Part shown: in pieces, positions 50,556 through 61,368 of the stretch | Layout of the letters: each line of letters starts with the position of its first letter | How positions within the stretch are numbered: the stretch's first letter is position 1 | NCBI RefSeq assembly: GCF_013085465.1 | Contig: NZ_CP049838.1 | Coordinates: 1,178,001 to 1,242,000, forward strand | Reading direction: 5' to 3' | Origin: Streptomyces asoensis | Lineage (GTDB): Bacteria > Actinomycetota > Actinomycetes > Streptomycetales > Streptomycetaceae | Length of the DNA: 64,000 bases | The notes under the pieces: model-generated | Database searches by the model: none | Seen by the model: only the letters and a program-made list of their open reading frames with translations | What the model was told of the DNA's origin: nothing | Program-made: the position numbers and the translations under genes

Positions 50556-51010
50556 TTGCCCACCAAAACACTGCAGATCCCCACCACAGACGGCCAGGCC
50601 GACGCCTTCGCCGCCTTCCCCGACCACGGCGAGCGGCACCCGGGGGTGCTGATGTATGCGGACGGCTTCGGCATCCGGCCCGTGCTGCGGGAGATGGCCC
50701 GCGAACTGGCCGGGCACGGGTACTACGTGCTCGTCCCCAACCTCTTGGCCCAGCACCGGTGATCGAACTTCCCGAGCACATCGGAGAAGAGGTCCGGCCC
50801 GCGCTCATGGCCCAGGTCATGCCCTTGATCGGGGCGCACACCGTCGAACGTGTCCTGAGCGACGCCGACGCCTACCTTGGGTTCCTCACCACTCAGCCCG
50901 AGGTCGGCGCCGGACCGGTCGCCGTGACCGGCTACTGCATAGGCGGCCTCCTGGCGATGCGTACCGCCGCCGCCCACCCCGGCCAGGTGGCCGCCCTCGC
51001 CGCGCCGCCG
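50556..51010 (+). pseudogene. Dienelactone hydrolase family protein, frameshifted and truncated
   Basis: A TTG start with AAGAAGGA upstream opens MPTKTLQIPTTDGQADAFAA and reads to NLLAQHR and a stop at 50762. The fold continues in another frame: LGPAPVIELPEHIGEEVRPA, LMAQVMPLIGAHTVERVLSD and VAVTGYCIGGLLAMRTAAAH, which includes the DLH nucleophile Cys in GYCIGG. After LAA near 51000 the homology stops, so the last third with the catalytic Asp and His is missing. A small deletion near 50745 explains the frameshift. The intact MarR and operators imply recent loss. Confidence 0.75.
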
Positions 51011-51846
51011 GCTGCGTCTGGAAGGGGCGTGTCCTGCGCCCCCTCTCGGCGAAACGGGCCCACGCGGCCGTGATCCGGGACCGTTCCAGGAACCTGTTGC
51101 GTTCTGCGGACATGGCGATCGCCGAAGCGCGCCGCCGGGCCGCACGCGGCGAACCGGCCATCGTCACGGTCGGGGACGTGACCAGGGTGGCGTGCCAGCA
51201 CTACGGGCACGTCTTCGTGGAGCGCGAAGAGGCAGCTGCCGCCCTCCGCCAACGCTATGAGGCCGCCGACTGCCGGGCGGACTGCATGACCGACGCTTTC
51301 GACTGACTGCATTGTCGGCAGGTGCTTGACGCCAAGGGCGCCGGAGTCGTCACCTGATCGGTGGTCATGCCGAAAAGGCTCGGGCAGTCCCGGCTGCGCT
51401 GTATCTGCGTGAAGCGACTTTGAAGCTTCAGCACCGTGCGAAGGCCGGGCCCCACGTAAGAAGGATCCCGCTGGACTCGGCTGACGAGATCCACCTTGAG
51501 TCCGTCGGCTGTTTCTCCAGTACGTCCGTGCGAGTCGCAGCTGGTGGGCATGGTCGAGGACCTGTCCGATCCCAGCATTGTGGCGTGCCCGCGCACTTCC
51601 ATTTGCTGGTCGGTCAGGTACTTGATGAGCGCGGCGATGGTCGCCTCGTGCGTCTCCGTGCCCTTGTCGAGGTGGGCAAGATCAACCACCGCTCGGCCGG
51701 CGCGCCCGCCGCTCGGCCGCTCGACGCCGGGGAAGGTTGAGCGGCCCGGGTCATGCCCGATGGCCTGGCTGTGATCAGGCGAGCCGTAGCAGGAGAACAG
51801 CGGGCCCGTCGTGGTTCCTGGCATGGAGGGCGGCTGGCCGGGTGGG
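51011..51846. other. Decayed region without a firm gene
   Basis: Forward sequence at about 51056-51306 gives a fairly protein-like fragment (RDRSRNLLRSADMAIAEARR, EPAIVTVGDVTRVACQHYGH) of no recognised family and no start. Reverse sequence at 51400-51750 gives another short protein-like stretch (ATIAALIKYLTDQQMEVRGH). Both look like remnants next to the broken hydrolase. Confidence 0.4.
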
Positions 51847-52281
51847 TCAGTGACCGGTCGTGGTGGGCGCGATCTGCTGCATGAGGCTGATCATGTCCGG
51901 GGCGACCCACTCTTCGGCGATCTTGTCTCCTTCGATGCGGTACACCTCGACGCTGCGGTAGGCGACCGTCCGGCCGGTCGCCTCGAACTGCTGGAATGCT
52001 CCCAGGTGGGTTCCCTGGAAGTTGACCAGCACCGTGACCTTGTCGCCGGCGCCGAAGATGTCCTGGACGTCGATCTTCAGGTCCGGGAAGGCGTCCAGCA
52101 TGGCCTGGGTGCCGAAGCGCCAGATCTCCCGGCCGTGCAGGGGCTCGGGGCTGCCGGGGACGTTGGCGATGAAGTCCTCCGCCATCAGCTCCGTCGCCGC
52201 GTCGAGGTCGCCGCGCTCCACGCACTGGTACGCCGTGCGCAGCAGAGTCACGTTCTGGTCGGTGGTGGTGGTCATCTCCAT
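51847..52281 (-). CDS. SnoaL-like ester cyclase / NTF2-fold protein
   Basis: A 144-residue single NTF2-like domain: LLRTAYQCVERGDLDAATEL, MAEDFIANVPGSPEPLHGRE, AMLDAFPDLKIDVQDIFGAG and VYRIEGDKIAEEWVAPDMIS. This is the SnoaL/ester-cyclase pattern, with the Asp in FPDLKIDV in the usual place. GAAGGGACA precedes the ATG. Function of stand-alone members is mostly unknown. Confidence 0.87.
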   Translation of the reverse strand: MEMTTTTDQNVTLLRTAYQCVERGDLDAATELMAEDFIANVPGSPEPLHGREIWRFGTQAMLDAFPDLKIDVQDIFGAGDKVTVLVNFQGTHLGAFQQFEATGRTVAYRSVEVYRIEGDKIAEEWVAPDMISLMQQIAPTTTGH

Positions 52282-52431
52282 TGTCCCTTCGGAGGGGGAG
52301 GCCCCGGCATGGTGAGCGCCCAGGGGTGATCGATGTGGCCGTCATGGACGCGGACGGGCGCAGGGAGGTCCGGGCCGAGGTCATCGAGCGCGCCCTGACC
52401 GCCCTTGGCTGAGCCCCGGAGTCCTACACCG

Positions 52432-53022
52432 TCAAGCCGGACGGTCGATAGCCCCGACGATCAGCGCTTCGAGCTGCTGCGCGATCCGATCCAGGGGCTG
52501 CGCGCCGCGCTTGGCGCGGCACATGGCGGTCGCGCCCTCGACCGATGCCACGATGAGGGCCGCGAGACCCTCGGCCTGGTCGCGGGCCACTCCGTGCTCC
52601 TCCAGCGACTCGGCGAGCAGCCGCTCCCAGCCCTCGAACGCCTCGGCGGCGGCGACGAGGGCGGGCGGGATCTCGTCGGCCGGCGGTTCCTCGACGGAGA
52701 CGGCCAGCACGGGGCATCCGGCCCGGAAGTCACTGTCGACGACGATGCCGCGCCACAGGGCAAGGAAGGCGCGCAGACCGGCGACCGGACCCGCGTCGAG
52801 TTCCTTGCGCAGGATGCCAGCGACCGCCCCGCCCGCGTACCGCACGGCCTCGGTGGCCAACTGCTGCTTGCCCTCGGGGAAGTAGTGGTAGGTCGATCCG
52901 AGCGGCGCCCTGGCGTGTTTGGCCAGGTCCCGGATGCTCGCGGCGTTCAGACCGCGCCTGCTGATCAGGTCGGCCGCACCGGCCACGATGCGCTCACGCG
53001 ACGGCGCGCTGGATTTGGCCAA
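52432..53022 (-). CDS. TetR/AcrR family regulator
   Basis: A 196-residue protein: RERIVAGAADLISRRGLNAA then SIRDLAKHARAPLGSTYHYF PEG is a TetR HTH of the LmrA/YxaF-like type (TetR_C_7-like C-terminus with FRAGCPVLAVSVE). It is divergent from the tautomerase-dehydrogenase pair. Two identical operator-like repeats (53042-53057, 53077-53092) lie in the gap, so it probably represses both itself and that pair. Confidence 0.92.
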   Translation of the reverse strand: MAKSSAPSRERIVAGAADLISRRGLNAASIRDLAKHARAPLGSTYHYFPEGKQQLATEAVRYAGGAVAGILRKELDAGPVAGLRAFLALWRGIVVDSDFRAGCPVLAVSVEEPPADEIPPALVAAAEAFEGWERLLAESLEEHGVARDQAEGLAALIVASVEGATAMCRAKRGAQPLDRIAQQLEALIVGAIDRPA

Positions 53023-53041
53023 GGCCGTACTCCCCTCTGGC

Positions 53042-53092
53042 TATAACGATCGTCATACCCTACCGTGATCTCCGGCTATAACGATCGTCATA
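53042..53092. promoter_or_regulatory. Two identical TetR operator candidates
   Basis: TATAACGATCGTCATA occurs at 53042-53057 and again at 53077-53092, 35 bp apart. Each is a near-perfect palindrome around ACGATCGT. One copy lies near each divergent start (TetR 53022, tautomerase 53125). Confidence 0.75.
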
Positions 53093-53124
53093 GGCCGTGC
53101 GCCCGCCGAAAGGAAGACTTCGTC

Positions 53125-53556
53125 ATGCCGATGATCCGGCTCACCGTCCCGCCCGGTTCCCTCACCGAGGAGGGGCGTAAGACCGTCCAGCGCGACCTGG
53201 CCGCCGTCCTGCTGCGCTGGGAGGGGGCGCCCGACACCGCGTTCTTCCGTGCCCAGGCGTGGAGTTACCTGGTCGAGCTGCCCGAAGGGGCGCAGACCAC
53301 CGCCGAGGACGACGCGCCCCGCTTCCTGGTGGAAGTCACCGTCCCGCAGGGCGCCCTGTCCGAGCGCCGCAAGGCGGGCCTGGTCGAGGGCGCGACGAAG
53401 ACCGTGCTGGCCGCCGCCGGACTCGCACCGGACGACGCGCTGTGTGTGTGGGTGCTGGTGCACGAGCAGCCGGACGGCACCTGGGGTGCCGGAGCCTCCG
53501 TCATCCGCTACGCCGACCTCGTCGCCCTCGCGAAGGGACAGCAGGCCGATGCGTGA
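53125..53556 (+). CDS. Tautomerase-superfamily protein
   Basis: A 143-residue protein that begins Met-Pro-Met-Ile-Arg, leaving Pro as the catalytic N-terminal residue after Met removal, as in 4-oxalocrotonate tautomerases. The chain has two beta-alpha-beta units: MIRLTVPPGSLTEEGRKTVQ and RFLVEVTVPQGALSERRKAG, the layout of fused-type tautomerases. AAAGGAAG precedes the ATG. It overlaps the alcohol dehydrogenase by 8 bp. Confidence 0.83.
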   Translation: MPMIRLTVPPGSLTEEGRKTVQRDLAAVLLRWEGAPDTAFFRAQAWSYLVELPEGAQTTAEDDAPRFLVEVTVPQGALSERRKAGLVEGATKTVLAAAGLAPDDALCVWVLVHEQPDGTWGAGASVIRYADLVALAKGQQADA

Positions 53557-54559
53557 ACTGACCTACGTCGCCCGGCGCACCGTCGAGTGGCGCGAGGCGC
53601 CCGACCCCAAGCTCCGGTCCGACCAGGAGGCGATCGTCGCCCCGGTGGCCGCCACCTCCTGCGACGTCGACTCCGCGATCCTTGCCGGACACGGCTTCAT
53701 CGACCCGCCCTTCGCCCTCGGTCACGAGTGCGTGGCCCGGGTCGTCGAGACCGGCGACGACGTGACCGCGGTAGCCCCCGGCGACCTGGTGGTCGTCCCC
53801 TGGTCCATCAACTGCGGCGCCTGCGACCACTGCCGCTCCGGACTCACCGCGCATTGCACGGCCGTACCGCACATGGCCATGTACGGCGCACCGATCGGCG
53901 GCAGTTGGGGCGGTCTCTTCTCCGACCTGGTCCGGGTACCGTACGCCGACGCCATGCTCGTCCCCCTGCCCGCCGGCCTCGACCCGGTCGCCATGGCCTC
54001 GGCGAGCGACAACTGGTCCCTGTCCTGGCGCCTGGTCGCCCCGCACCTCAAGGCCAGGCCGCGCGCCCGTGTCCTGGTCGTCGCCCGCGGCAGCATCGGC
54101 CTGTACGTGTGCGACATCGCCCGCGCACTCGGCGCCTCCGACGTCCTGTACGTCGACCCCGACCCCCGGCACCGTGAGATCGCCCGCGGCTACGGCGCCG
54201 CCACCGCCGAGACGCTCGAACCCGTCCGGCACGGCTTCGACATCGCCGTCGAGGCCACCGGCCGTGTCGACCAACTCGCCCTCGCCGTCAGGTCCGTCGC
54301 CCCGGAAGGCATCTGCGAGTCCGCGGGCAACCACTTCCGCCCCGGCGAGCTACCTCTCCTCGACATGTACCTCACCGGCGTCACTCTCCGCGTCGCCCGC
54401 GACAACGTCCGCAACCACATCCCGGACGCCCTCGAACTCGCCCGCTCCGGCCAGGTCGATCCCGCACGCGTCGTCTCCCACGTCCTCGACTGGGATCAAC
54501 TCCCCGACGCCCTACCGGAGAAGCACCTCAAGCCCGTGTTCGTCCGCGCCGAGGGCTGA
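53549..54559 (+). CDS. Zinc-dependent alcohol dehydrogenase family protein
   Basis: A 336-residue MDR enzyme. Catalytic-zinc ligands are Cys in ATSCDVDSA near 38 and the His-Glu of ALGHECVARV near 60. The structural zinc loop has four Cys (CGACDHCRSGLTAHC near 90-104). The coenzyme domain is atypical: VLVVARGSIGLYVCDIARAL has ARGSIG in place of the usual GxGxxG. It likely oxidises an alcohol or reduces an aldehyde with NAD(P). It is translationally coupled to the tautomerase and probably repressed by the divergent TetR. Confidence 0.87.
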   Translation: MRELTYVARRTVEWREAPDPKLRSDQEAIVAPVAATSCDVDSAILAGHGFIDPPFALGHECVARVVETGDDVTAVAPGDLVVVPWSINCGACDHCRSGLTAHCTAVPHMAMYGAPIGGSWGGLFSDLVRVPYADAMLVPLPAGLDPVAMASASDNWSLSWRLVAPHLKARPRARVLVVARGSIGLYVCDIARALGASDVLYVDPDPRHREIARGYGAATAETLEPVRHGFDIAVEATGRVDQLALAVRSVAPEGICESAGNHFRPGELPLLDMYLTGVTLRVARDNVRNHIPDALELARSGQVDPARVVSHVLDWDQLPDALPEKHLKPVFVRAEG

Positions 54560-54816
54560 CCGCGTCGCGGCCACGACCCACTACGCCCCGACCGAGAACC
54601 CATGTACAGCCCCGTCACCGGAGCCGGCAGACCCCTCGCCCCGCCCATGGAGGTGACTCCGGACAGTGGGGGTAGTTCGTCGGCCAATGCGCCCTCGGTA
54701 TCGCCCACGAGGGTCCGCCCGGTCAATGGCACGGTGGCATGAGCGCCATGCCGCTGGACGAACCGCTTGAAAAGCACCGACCGGAAACAGGCGGAGCCAC
54801 CGCATCGCGTGTTGAG

Positions 54817-55497
54817 TCACGAATGAAACCGCCACCGGCCTTCGGAGATGACGTCCACTTTGTCGTCGCTGACGCGAATCGCCGTGTCGTCGTCGATGAA
54901 ATAGATCGGGAAGTCCGCCCGCTCGACGACTCGATCGGCCCAGGCGTCGTCCCGCTCCGGGAAGTCCGGCGAGTACAGGTGCGGCTTCAGATACCAGTCG
55001 AAGAAACCGAATGGCGACTCCACCGTCGTAGCACCGAGCACGTGCAGGTCCGCAGCATCCCCGATGACGTCGGCGGAATGTTCGGTGAGATTCCGGCTGA
55101 AGATCATCGATCCGGCGCTCACCCCCACATAGACCCGGCGCTCCAGCACTTCCAGGAAGCCCTCGGCCAGACCGTTGCCGGTGATGCTGCGCGCGAGATG
55201 GTAGTGACTGCCGCCCTCGACATAGATGACGTCGGCGTGCAACAGCCGGTCAAGCACCATCTGCCGAGGCAGACCGTTCAGCTCCAGGATGTCGAACTCC
55301 CGCCAGCCGAGATCGTGCAGCCGGCTCATATTCGCGACGACCCACCCGTGGTCACCGGGCTCGGCGACGGATGCCGTGGGAACGTACACGATGTTCGCCG
55401 ACTCGAACGGCTTTCCCAGCAGGTCCCGCAGTGCATCCCGCAGCGTCGCGTTACGCAGGCCGCTCGCCGTCAACAGAAGCTTCACCGGGGGAGCCAA
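54817..55497 (-). CDS. Peptidase S51 / dipeptidase E-like protein
   Basis: A 226-residue class I glutamine-amidotransferase-like fold. The nucleophile Ser is in YVGVSAGSMIFS near residue 126, and VIYVEGGSHYHLARS corresponds to the conserved GGN-type loop, here GGS. Later DDDTAIRV fits the family's end. S51 members cleave Asp-x dipeptides or cyanophycin fragments. It stands alone. Confidence 0.83.
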   Translation of the reverse strand: MAPPVKLLLTASGLRNATLRDALRDLLGKPFESANIVYVPTASVAEPGDHGWVVANMSRLHDLGWREFDILELNGLPRQMVLDRLLHADVIYVEGGSHYHLARSITGNGLAEGFLEVLERRVYVGVSAGSMIFSRNLTEHSADVIGDAADLHVLGATTVESPFGFFDWYLKPHLYSPDFPERDDAWADRVVERADFPIYFIDDDTAIRVSDDKVDVISEGRWRFHS

Positions 55498-55957
55498 TCA
55501 TGGCTGCCAGGCACGCGCAAACGCACCAGGGAGCCGCCACCGCCGTCATCCTGGCTGAACCAGACGGCTTCGCCCGCTGGGCCCATGACCACGCGCCGAG
55601 AACATCCACTTGGGTCAGCCACACGCGGATGGCGATCGCGCCGTCCATCGTGCAGCGGGGGCTGGCGGTGCCGACGACGTGATCCCCTCCTGGCCCTGCA
55701 CCGCGTGATCCACACGCTGCGTGACCAGCATCTCCACCGCCCGGATTTGTGGGCCGGCCTGATGCACAGCGGTCCCTGACCGCGCTGTTTCGGTAGAGGA
55801 GTCGGGGCGTCGGTGATCGCCATCTGTCGGCGGCCACCTGGACCTCGTCGACCTCCCGGACGAAGCCTTCGCCGTGCCGCCTGCCGGTTGTTCCGTTCGG
55901 GGTCGAGGTGTCGGTCCTCGTGAGCGGTTCGGCCGACGGGGCGTCGGCACGGGCCGC
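55498..55957. other. 460-bp region without a supported gene
   Basis: No frame on either strand looks like a known protein for more than about 30 residues. One forward stretch near 55680-55779 (LLALHRVIHTLRDQHLHRPD) could be a relic. No repeats seen. Confidence 0.4.
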
Positions 55958-57943
<1,986 letters not shown>

Positions 57944-57989
57944 GACGCCAGTGCTCCGCAGGTCGGTTCGAAACGGATCTTCAGTTCAC

Positions 57990-58071
57990 ACCCAGCGTGC
58001 CCGCCGCGCTCGCCGGATGGCAGGCCGGGCCAGGACAGTGAGCGGGGTTCAGTGGTGTGGCAGGGCACCCC
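57990..58071. promoter_or_regulatory. Conserved promoter-region element, copy 1
   Basis: Contains GCTCGCCGGATGGCAGGCCG and then GTTCAGTGGTGTGGCAGGGC followed by ACCCC, homologous to 60340-60420 and 63040-63118. It lies just upstream of the AKR gene that starts at 57943. Confidence 0.65.
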
Positions 58072-58126
58072 ACGGCCCCGTCCGCCCGAGCTCACGGCGG
58101 GGGCGCACAAGGGGCTGCGGTCTCCC

Positions 58127-58540
58127 TCAACAGGTGCTGGTACGCGGGCCGTTGTACTGCTCGTCGGTGACCTTCTCCAGCCAGGTCGTCTCCGGGCCGC
58201 CGTCACCGCGGCCCTCCCACAGGGCGAGGTGCTCCATGAAGGCGTCGGGGGCGGCGCCGTGCCAGTGCTCCTCGCCCGGCGGAGTGTGGACCGTGTCGCC
58301 GGGGCGGGCCTCGATGACCCTGCCGTCACGGCCGCCGATCAGGGCGATGCCGGAGACGATGTGCAGGGTCTGGCCCAGGGTGTGGGAGTGCCAGTCGGTC
58401 CGGGCACAGGGCGCGAACCGTACGAGGTTGAGGCGCGCCCGGGACGGTTCCTGGCCCGCGTAGACGACGTCCCACCACACATCACCGGTGAACCAGTCGG
58501 CCGGAGCCTTGCTGGTGGGCTGCTTCTTGAGGATCTCCAT
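58127..58540 (-). CDS. Small cupin-domain protein (copy 2)
   Basis: A 137-residue cupin identical in its first 130 residues to the product at 17811-18221, ending GPRTSTC instead of GRRTMA. Only about seven bases differ over roughly 390, all silent. Metal motifs are DWHSHTLGQTLHIVSG and PGDTVHTPPGEEHWHGAA. GGGAG precedes the ATG at 58540. Here it lies between a DHA2 MFS exporter gene upstream and the AKR pair downstream, all on the reverse strand. Confidence 0.9.
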   Translation of the reverse strand: MEILKKQPTSKAPADWFTGDVWWDVVYAGQEPSRARLNLVRFAPCARTDWHSHTLGQTLHIVSGIALIGGRDGRVIEARPGDTVHTPPGEEHWHGAAPDAFMEHLALWEGRGDGGPETTWLEKVTDEQYNGPRTSTC

Positions 58541-58607
58541 GGGGTTTCTCCCTGGTGGTGCGGTGCGTGAAGCCGTGACGACGTATCGGGTCGGGTGTTG
58601 TTCCGTG

Positions 58608-60131
58608 TCAGTGCGCGGCCACCGGGACGTCAGCCTCCTGCCCGGCATCGGCGGCACTCGTCTCGCCGGAGCCGGAGCCGAAGCCACCGGCGTTGACGAG
58701 GACGAAGGCGATCAGCGCGGCCAGTGCCATGACGCCGGCGGACCAGGCGTAGGCCACGGTGTAGCCGTGGACGGCTGCCTGCTGCGCGGCCGATGCCGGG
58801 GTGGCACCCGCTACGGCGTGCGCGGCGAGCCAACCGGTGGTGGCGCCGGCGGCGATGGTGTTCAGCAGCGCGGTGCCGATGGAGCCGCCGACCTGCTGCG
58901 AGGTGTTCACCATGGCCCCGGCCACACCCGCGTCCTGCGGGCGGACACCGGAGGTGGCCTGACTGATGCCGGCCATCGAGGCGATGCCCATGCCCAGGCC
59001 GAGCATGATTTCCGAGGGCAGGACGTGGCTCCAGTAGGAGCTGTCGGCCGTCAGCCGGGTCAGCAGCAGCATGCCGAGCGCGGCGAGGAGTATGCCGGGG
59101 CCCATGAGGAGGCGGCCCGGGACGCGGTTGACCAGTCGGGCGCCGATCTGGGTGGAGCCGATGACCAGGCAGGTGACCAGGGGCAGGAAGGCGATGCCGC
59201 ACAGCACGGGTGAGTAGCCCTTGACCAGCTGGAAGTAGTAGGTCAGAAGGAGGAACTGGCCGAACATGCCGATCATGGCCAGGCCGATGGCGAGGTAGGC
59301 GCCGCCCCGGTTGCGGTCGGCGACGACACGCAGTGGCAGCAGCGGAGCCTTGGTACGCGACTCGACCAGGACGAACGCGGCGAGAAAGAAGACCGCGGCG
59401 AGGAGCAGACCGATGGTGGTGGCGGCGCGCCAGCCGGCTTCCTCGGCCTTGGTGAAGCCGTAGACGAGGGTGACGAGTCCGGCGGTGGCCATCAGGGCGC
59501 CGGGGATGTCGAGCCTGTCGCGGTTGCGCTCCTCGTCACGGTCTCGTACGTACACGGCCGCGCCGACGGCGGCCACCACCGCGAAGACGATGTTGACGTA
59601 CATGCACCAGCGCCAGTCGACGTACTGCGTGAGCGCGCCGCCGAGGATCAGGCCGATCGCGCCACCGGAGACGGCGATGGAGCTGAAGATGCCGAAGGCG
59701 GTGGCGCGTTCCTTGGCCTCGGTGAAGGTCACCGTCAGTAGCGAGAGCGCGGCGGGGGCGAGCAGGGCGCCGAAGACGCCCTGGAGGGCGCGGGCGCCGA
59801 GCAGCATGCCGGTATTGACGGCGGCGCCGCCCAGTGCGGAGGCCAGTGCGAAGCCGATCAGGCCGGTGAGGAAGGCGCGCCTGCGTCCCCACAGGTCGCC
59901 GATCCGTCCGCCGAACAGCAGCAGGCCGCCGAAGGTGAGGCTGTAGGCGGTGATCAGCCACTGCCGGTTTCCGTCGGATATGTGCAGGGCTTCCTGGGCG
60001 TGCGGGAGCGCGATGTTCACCACCGTGGCGTCCAGGACGATCATGAGCTGGGCGATGGCGATGAAGACGAGTGCCTTCCAGCGGTGCGGGTGGGGTGCCG
60101 GCGCTGTGGCGGTGGCGGAGCTTGTGTGCAT
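58608..60131 (-). CDS. DHA2-family MFS drug exporter
   Basis: A 507-residue, about 14-segment MFS protein. Family signatures are LMIVLDATVVNIALPHAQEA near the start (motif D1-like), GGRIGDLWGRRRAFLTGLIG in loop 2-3 and ISGGAIG-like AVSGGAIGLILGGALTQYVD (motif C), followed by WRWCMYVNIVF. GGAA before the ATG at 60131. It is divergent from the MmyB regulator at 60463, which probably controls it through the element at 60340-60439. Likely exports antiseptics or antibiotics. Confidence 0.92.
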   Translation of the reverse strand: MHTSSATATAPAPHPHRWKALVFIAIAQLMIVLDATVVNIALPHAQEALHISDGNRQWLITAYSLTFGGLLLFGGRIGDLWGRRRAFLTGLIGFALASALGGAAVNTGMLLGARALQGVFGALLAPAALSLLTVTFTEAKERATAFGIFSSIAVSGGAIGLILGGALTQYVDWRWCMYVNIVFAVVAAVGAAVYVRDRDEERNRDRLDIPGALMATAGLVTLVYGFTKAEEAGWRAATTIGLLLAAVFFLAAFVLVESRTKAPLLPLRVVADRNRGGAYLAIGLAMIGMFGQFLLLTYYFQLVKGYSPVLCGIAFLPLVTCLVIGSTQIGARLVNRVPGRLLMGPGILLAALGMLLLTRLTADSSYWSHVLPSEIMLGLGMGIASMAGISQATSGVRPQDAGVAGAMVNTSQQVGGSIGTALLNTIAAGATTGWLAAHAVAGATPASAAQQAAVHGYTVAYAWSAGVMALAALIAFVLVNAGGFGSGSGETSAADAGQEADVPVAAH

Positions 60132-60339
60132 GGTGGGCTTTCCGTTGCAGGTGTCGGGTCTCGGATGCGGTGTCCAGCGCCGGTGCTGGAGGGCGGAGAA
60201 AGTCACGCTGTGCCGCCGCCGGGGGAGGCGGCCGCGTGGCCGACTGGTCGTCGAGTCCGTCCGGAAGCCTGCCGGGCGCGGTCGCGAGCCAGATCGTCAT
60301 GCTGCGGGGCTGCCCGGAAGCGGGGATCCTCTACGAGCG

Positions 60340-60439
60340 TCAAGCCTGCATCGCCGACTCGCCGTGTGGCAGACCGCGCTGTGCCCCGGAGCGCTGTTCA
60401 GTGATGTGACAGGGCACCCCACCTGCCTTTCCGGCAGGT
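60340..60439. promoter_or_regulatory. Conserved promoter-region element, copy 2, with adjacent palindrome
   Basis: GTCAAGCCTGCATCGCCGAC, then GTGTGGCAGACCG and GCGCTGTTCAGTGATGTGAC followed by AGGGCACCCC at 60391-60420. The run is homologous to 63040-63118 and 57990-58071. Immediately after is a perfect inverted repeat, ACCTGCC-TTTCC-GGCAGGT (60421-60439). It lies between the MFS and MmyB starts. Confidence 0.7.
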
Positions 60440-60462
60440 AGGAGGGGGGTCAGACTCGAACC

Positions 60463-61368
60463 ATGGATCGTGAGCAGCACAGCAGCGCCACCGAGCTGGG
60501 GCGCTATCTGCGCGCCCGCCGGGCCCAGCTGACCCCCGATGAGGTGGGTCTGCCTGCCGGCACCGGACTGCGCCGCACACCCGGCCTGCGCCGCGAGGAA
60601 CTGGCCACCCTGGCCAGGATCAGCATCGATTACTACACCCGCCTGGAACGCGGCAGGGAAACCCACCCCAGCCCCTCCGTCATCGACTCCCTCGCCCGCG
60701 CACTCCGGCTCGAGGAAGAGGAACACGAACACCTGCGCAGCCTGGCCGCTTGTGCCGCCCGTACCACCCCGGAACCGCCCACCGCACCCGGCCGTACCGT
60801 GCGTCCCGGCATCAAACTGCTCCTGGAAGCCATGCGGCCGCACCCCGCCCACGTGGTCGGCCGCACGGGCGACGTGCTGGCGTGGAACCCGGGCGGGCTG
60901 CGGCTGCTTTCCGGGATGGAGGACTGGCCGGCGAAGCAACGCAACATCGCGCGCTACCTGTTCCTGCACCCCACGGCCCGCGATCTCTTCGACGACTGGA
61001 GCAACCAGGTCCGCGGTTGTGTCGGTCGGCTGCGCGCCCTGGCCGGCACCGATCCGGACACCCCGGATCTGGTGGTACTTGTCGGTGAACTCCTGCTCAA
61101 GAGCCCGGAGTTCGCGCGCCTGTGGGAGCGTTACGACGTCCGGGTGCACTCCCATGGACGCAAGACGTTCCACCACCCGGATGTCGGCGACCTCACCCTC
61201 GGCTACCAGTCCATGCAGCTGGAAGGCACCCCCGACCACCGCCTGGTCGTGTATTACGCCGAGCCCGGCACCGCGGAGTACGACGCGATGGTCCTGCTCG
61301 ACCTGGCGGCGTCCGACTCGGCGCACGCGTCGAGGATCGGAGCGGCGCGTACCGGGGGCGCGGACTGA
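60463..61368 (+). CDS. XRE-family regulator with MmyB-like ligand domain (2 of 3)
   Basis: A 301-residue protein: ELGRYLRARRAQLTPDEVGL, TPGLRREELATLARISIDYY and TRLERGRETHPSPSVIDSLA form the HTH region. The MmyB-like domain has HVVGRTGDVLAWNPGGLRLL and ARYLFLHPTARDLFDDWSNQ, and the family-typical ending LVVYYAEPGTAEYDAMVLLD. It is closely related to the truncated copy at 63433. AGGAGGGGGG lies about 13 bases before the ATG. Probably regulates the divergent MFS and, through the shared element, the AKR and SDR genes. Confidence 0.92.
   Translation: MDREQHSSATELGRYLRARRAQLTPDEVGLPAGTGLRRTPGLRREELATLARISIDYYTRLERGRETHPSPSVIDSLARALRLEEEEHEHLRSLAACAARTTPEPPTAPGRTVRPGIKLLLEAMRPHPAHVVGRTGDVLAWNPGGLRLLSGMEDWPAKQRNIARYLFLHPTARDLFDDWSNQVRGCVGRLRALAGTDPDTPDLVVLVGELLLKSPEFARLWERYDVRVHSHGRKTFHHPDVGDLTLGYQSMQLEGTPDHRLVVYYAEPGTAEYDAMVLLDLAASDSAHASRIGAARTGGAD

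Noticed and set aside
51255..51824. 189-codon reverse frame
   Set aside because: Only short parts look protein-like and no family is recognisable; treated as decayed sequence.
52326..52412. 28-residue forward frame (DVAVMDADGRREVRAEVIER)
   Set aside because: No ribosome binding site, no family; lies in the gap between SnoaL and TetR genes and may be a relic, but cannot be supported as a gene.
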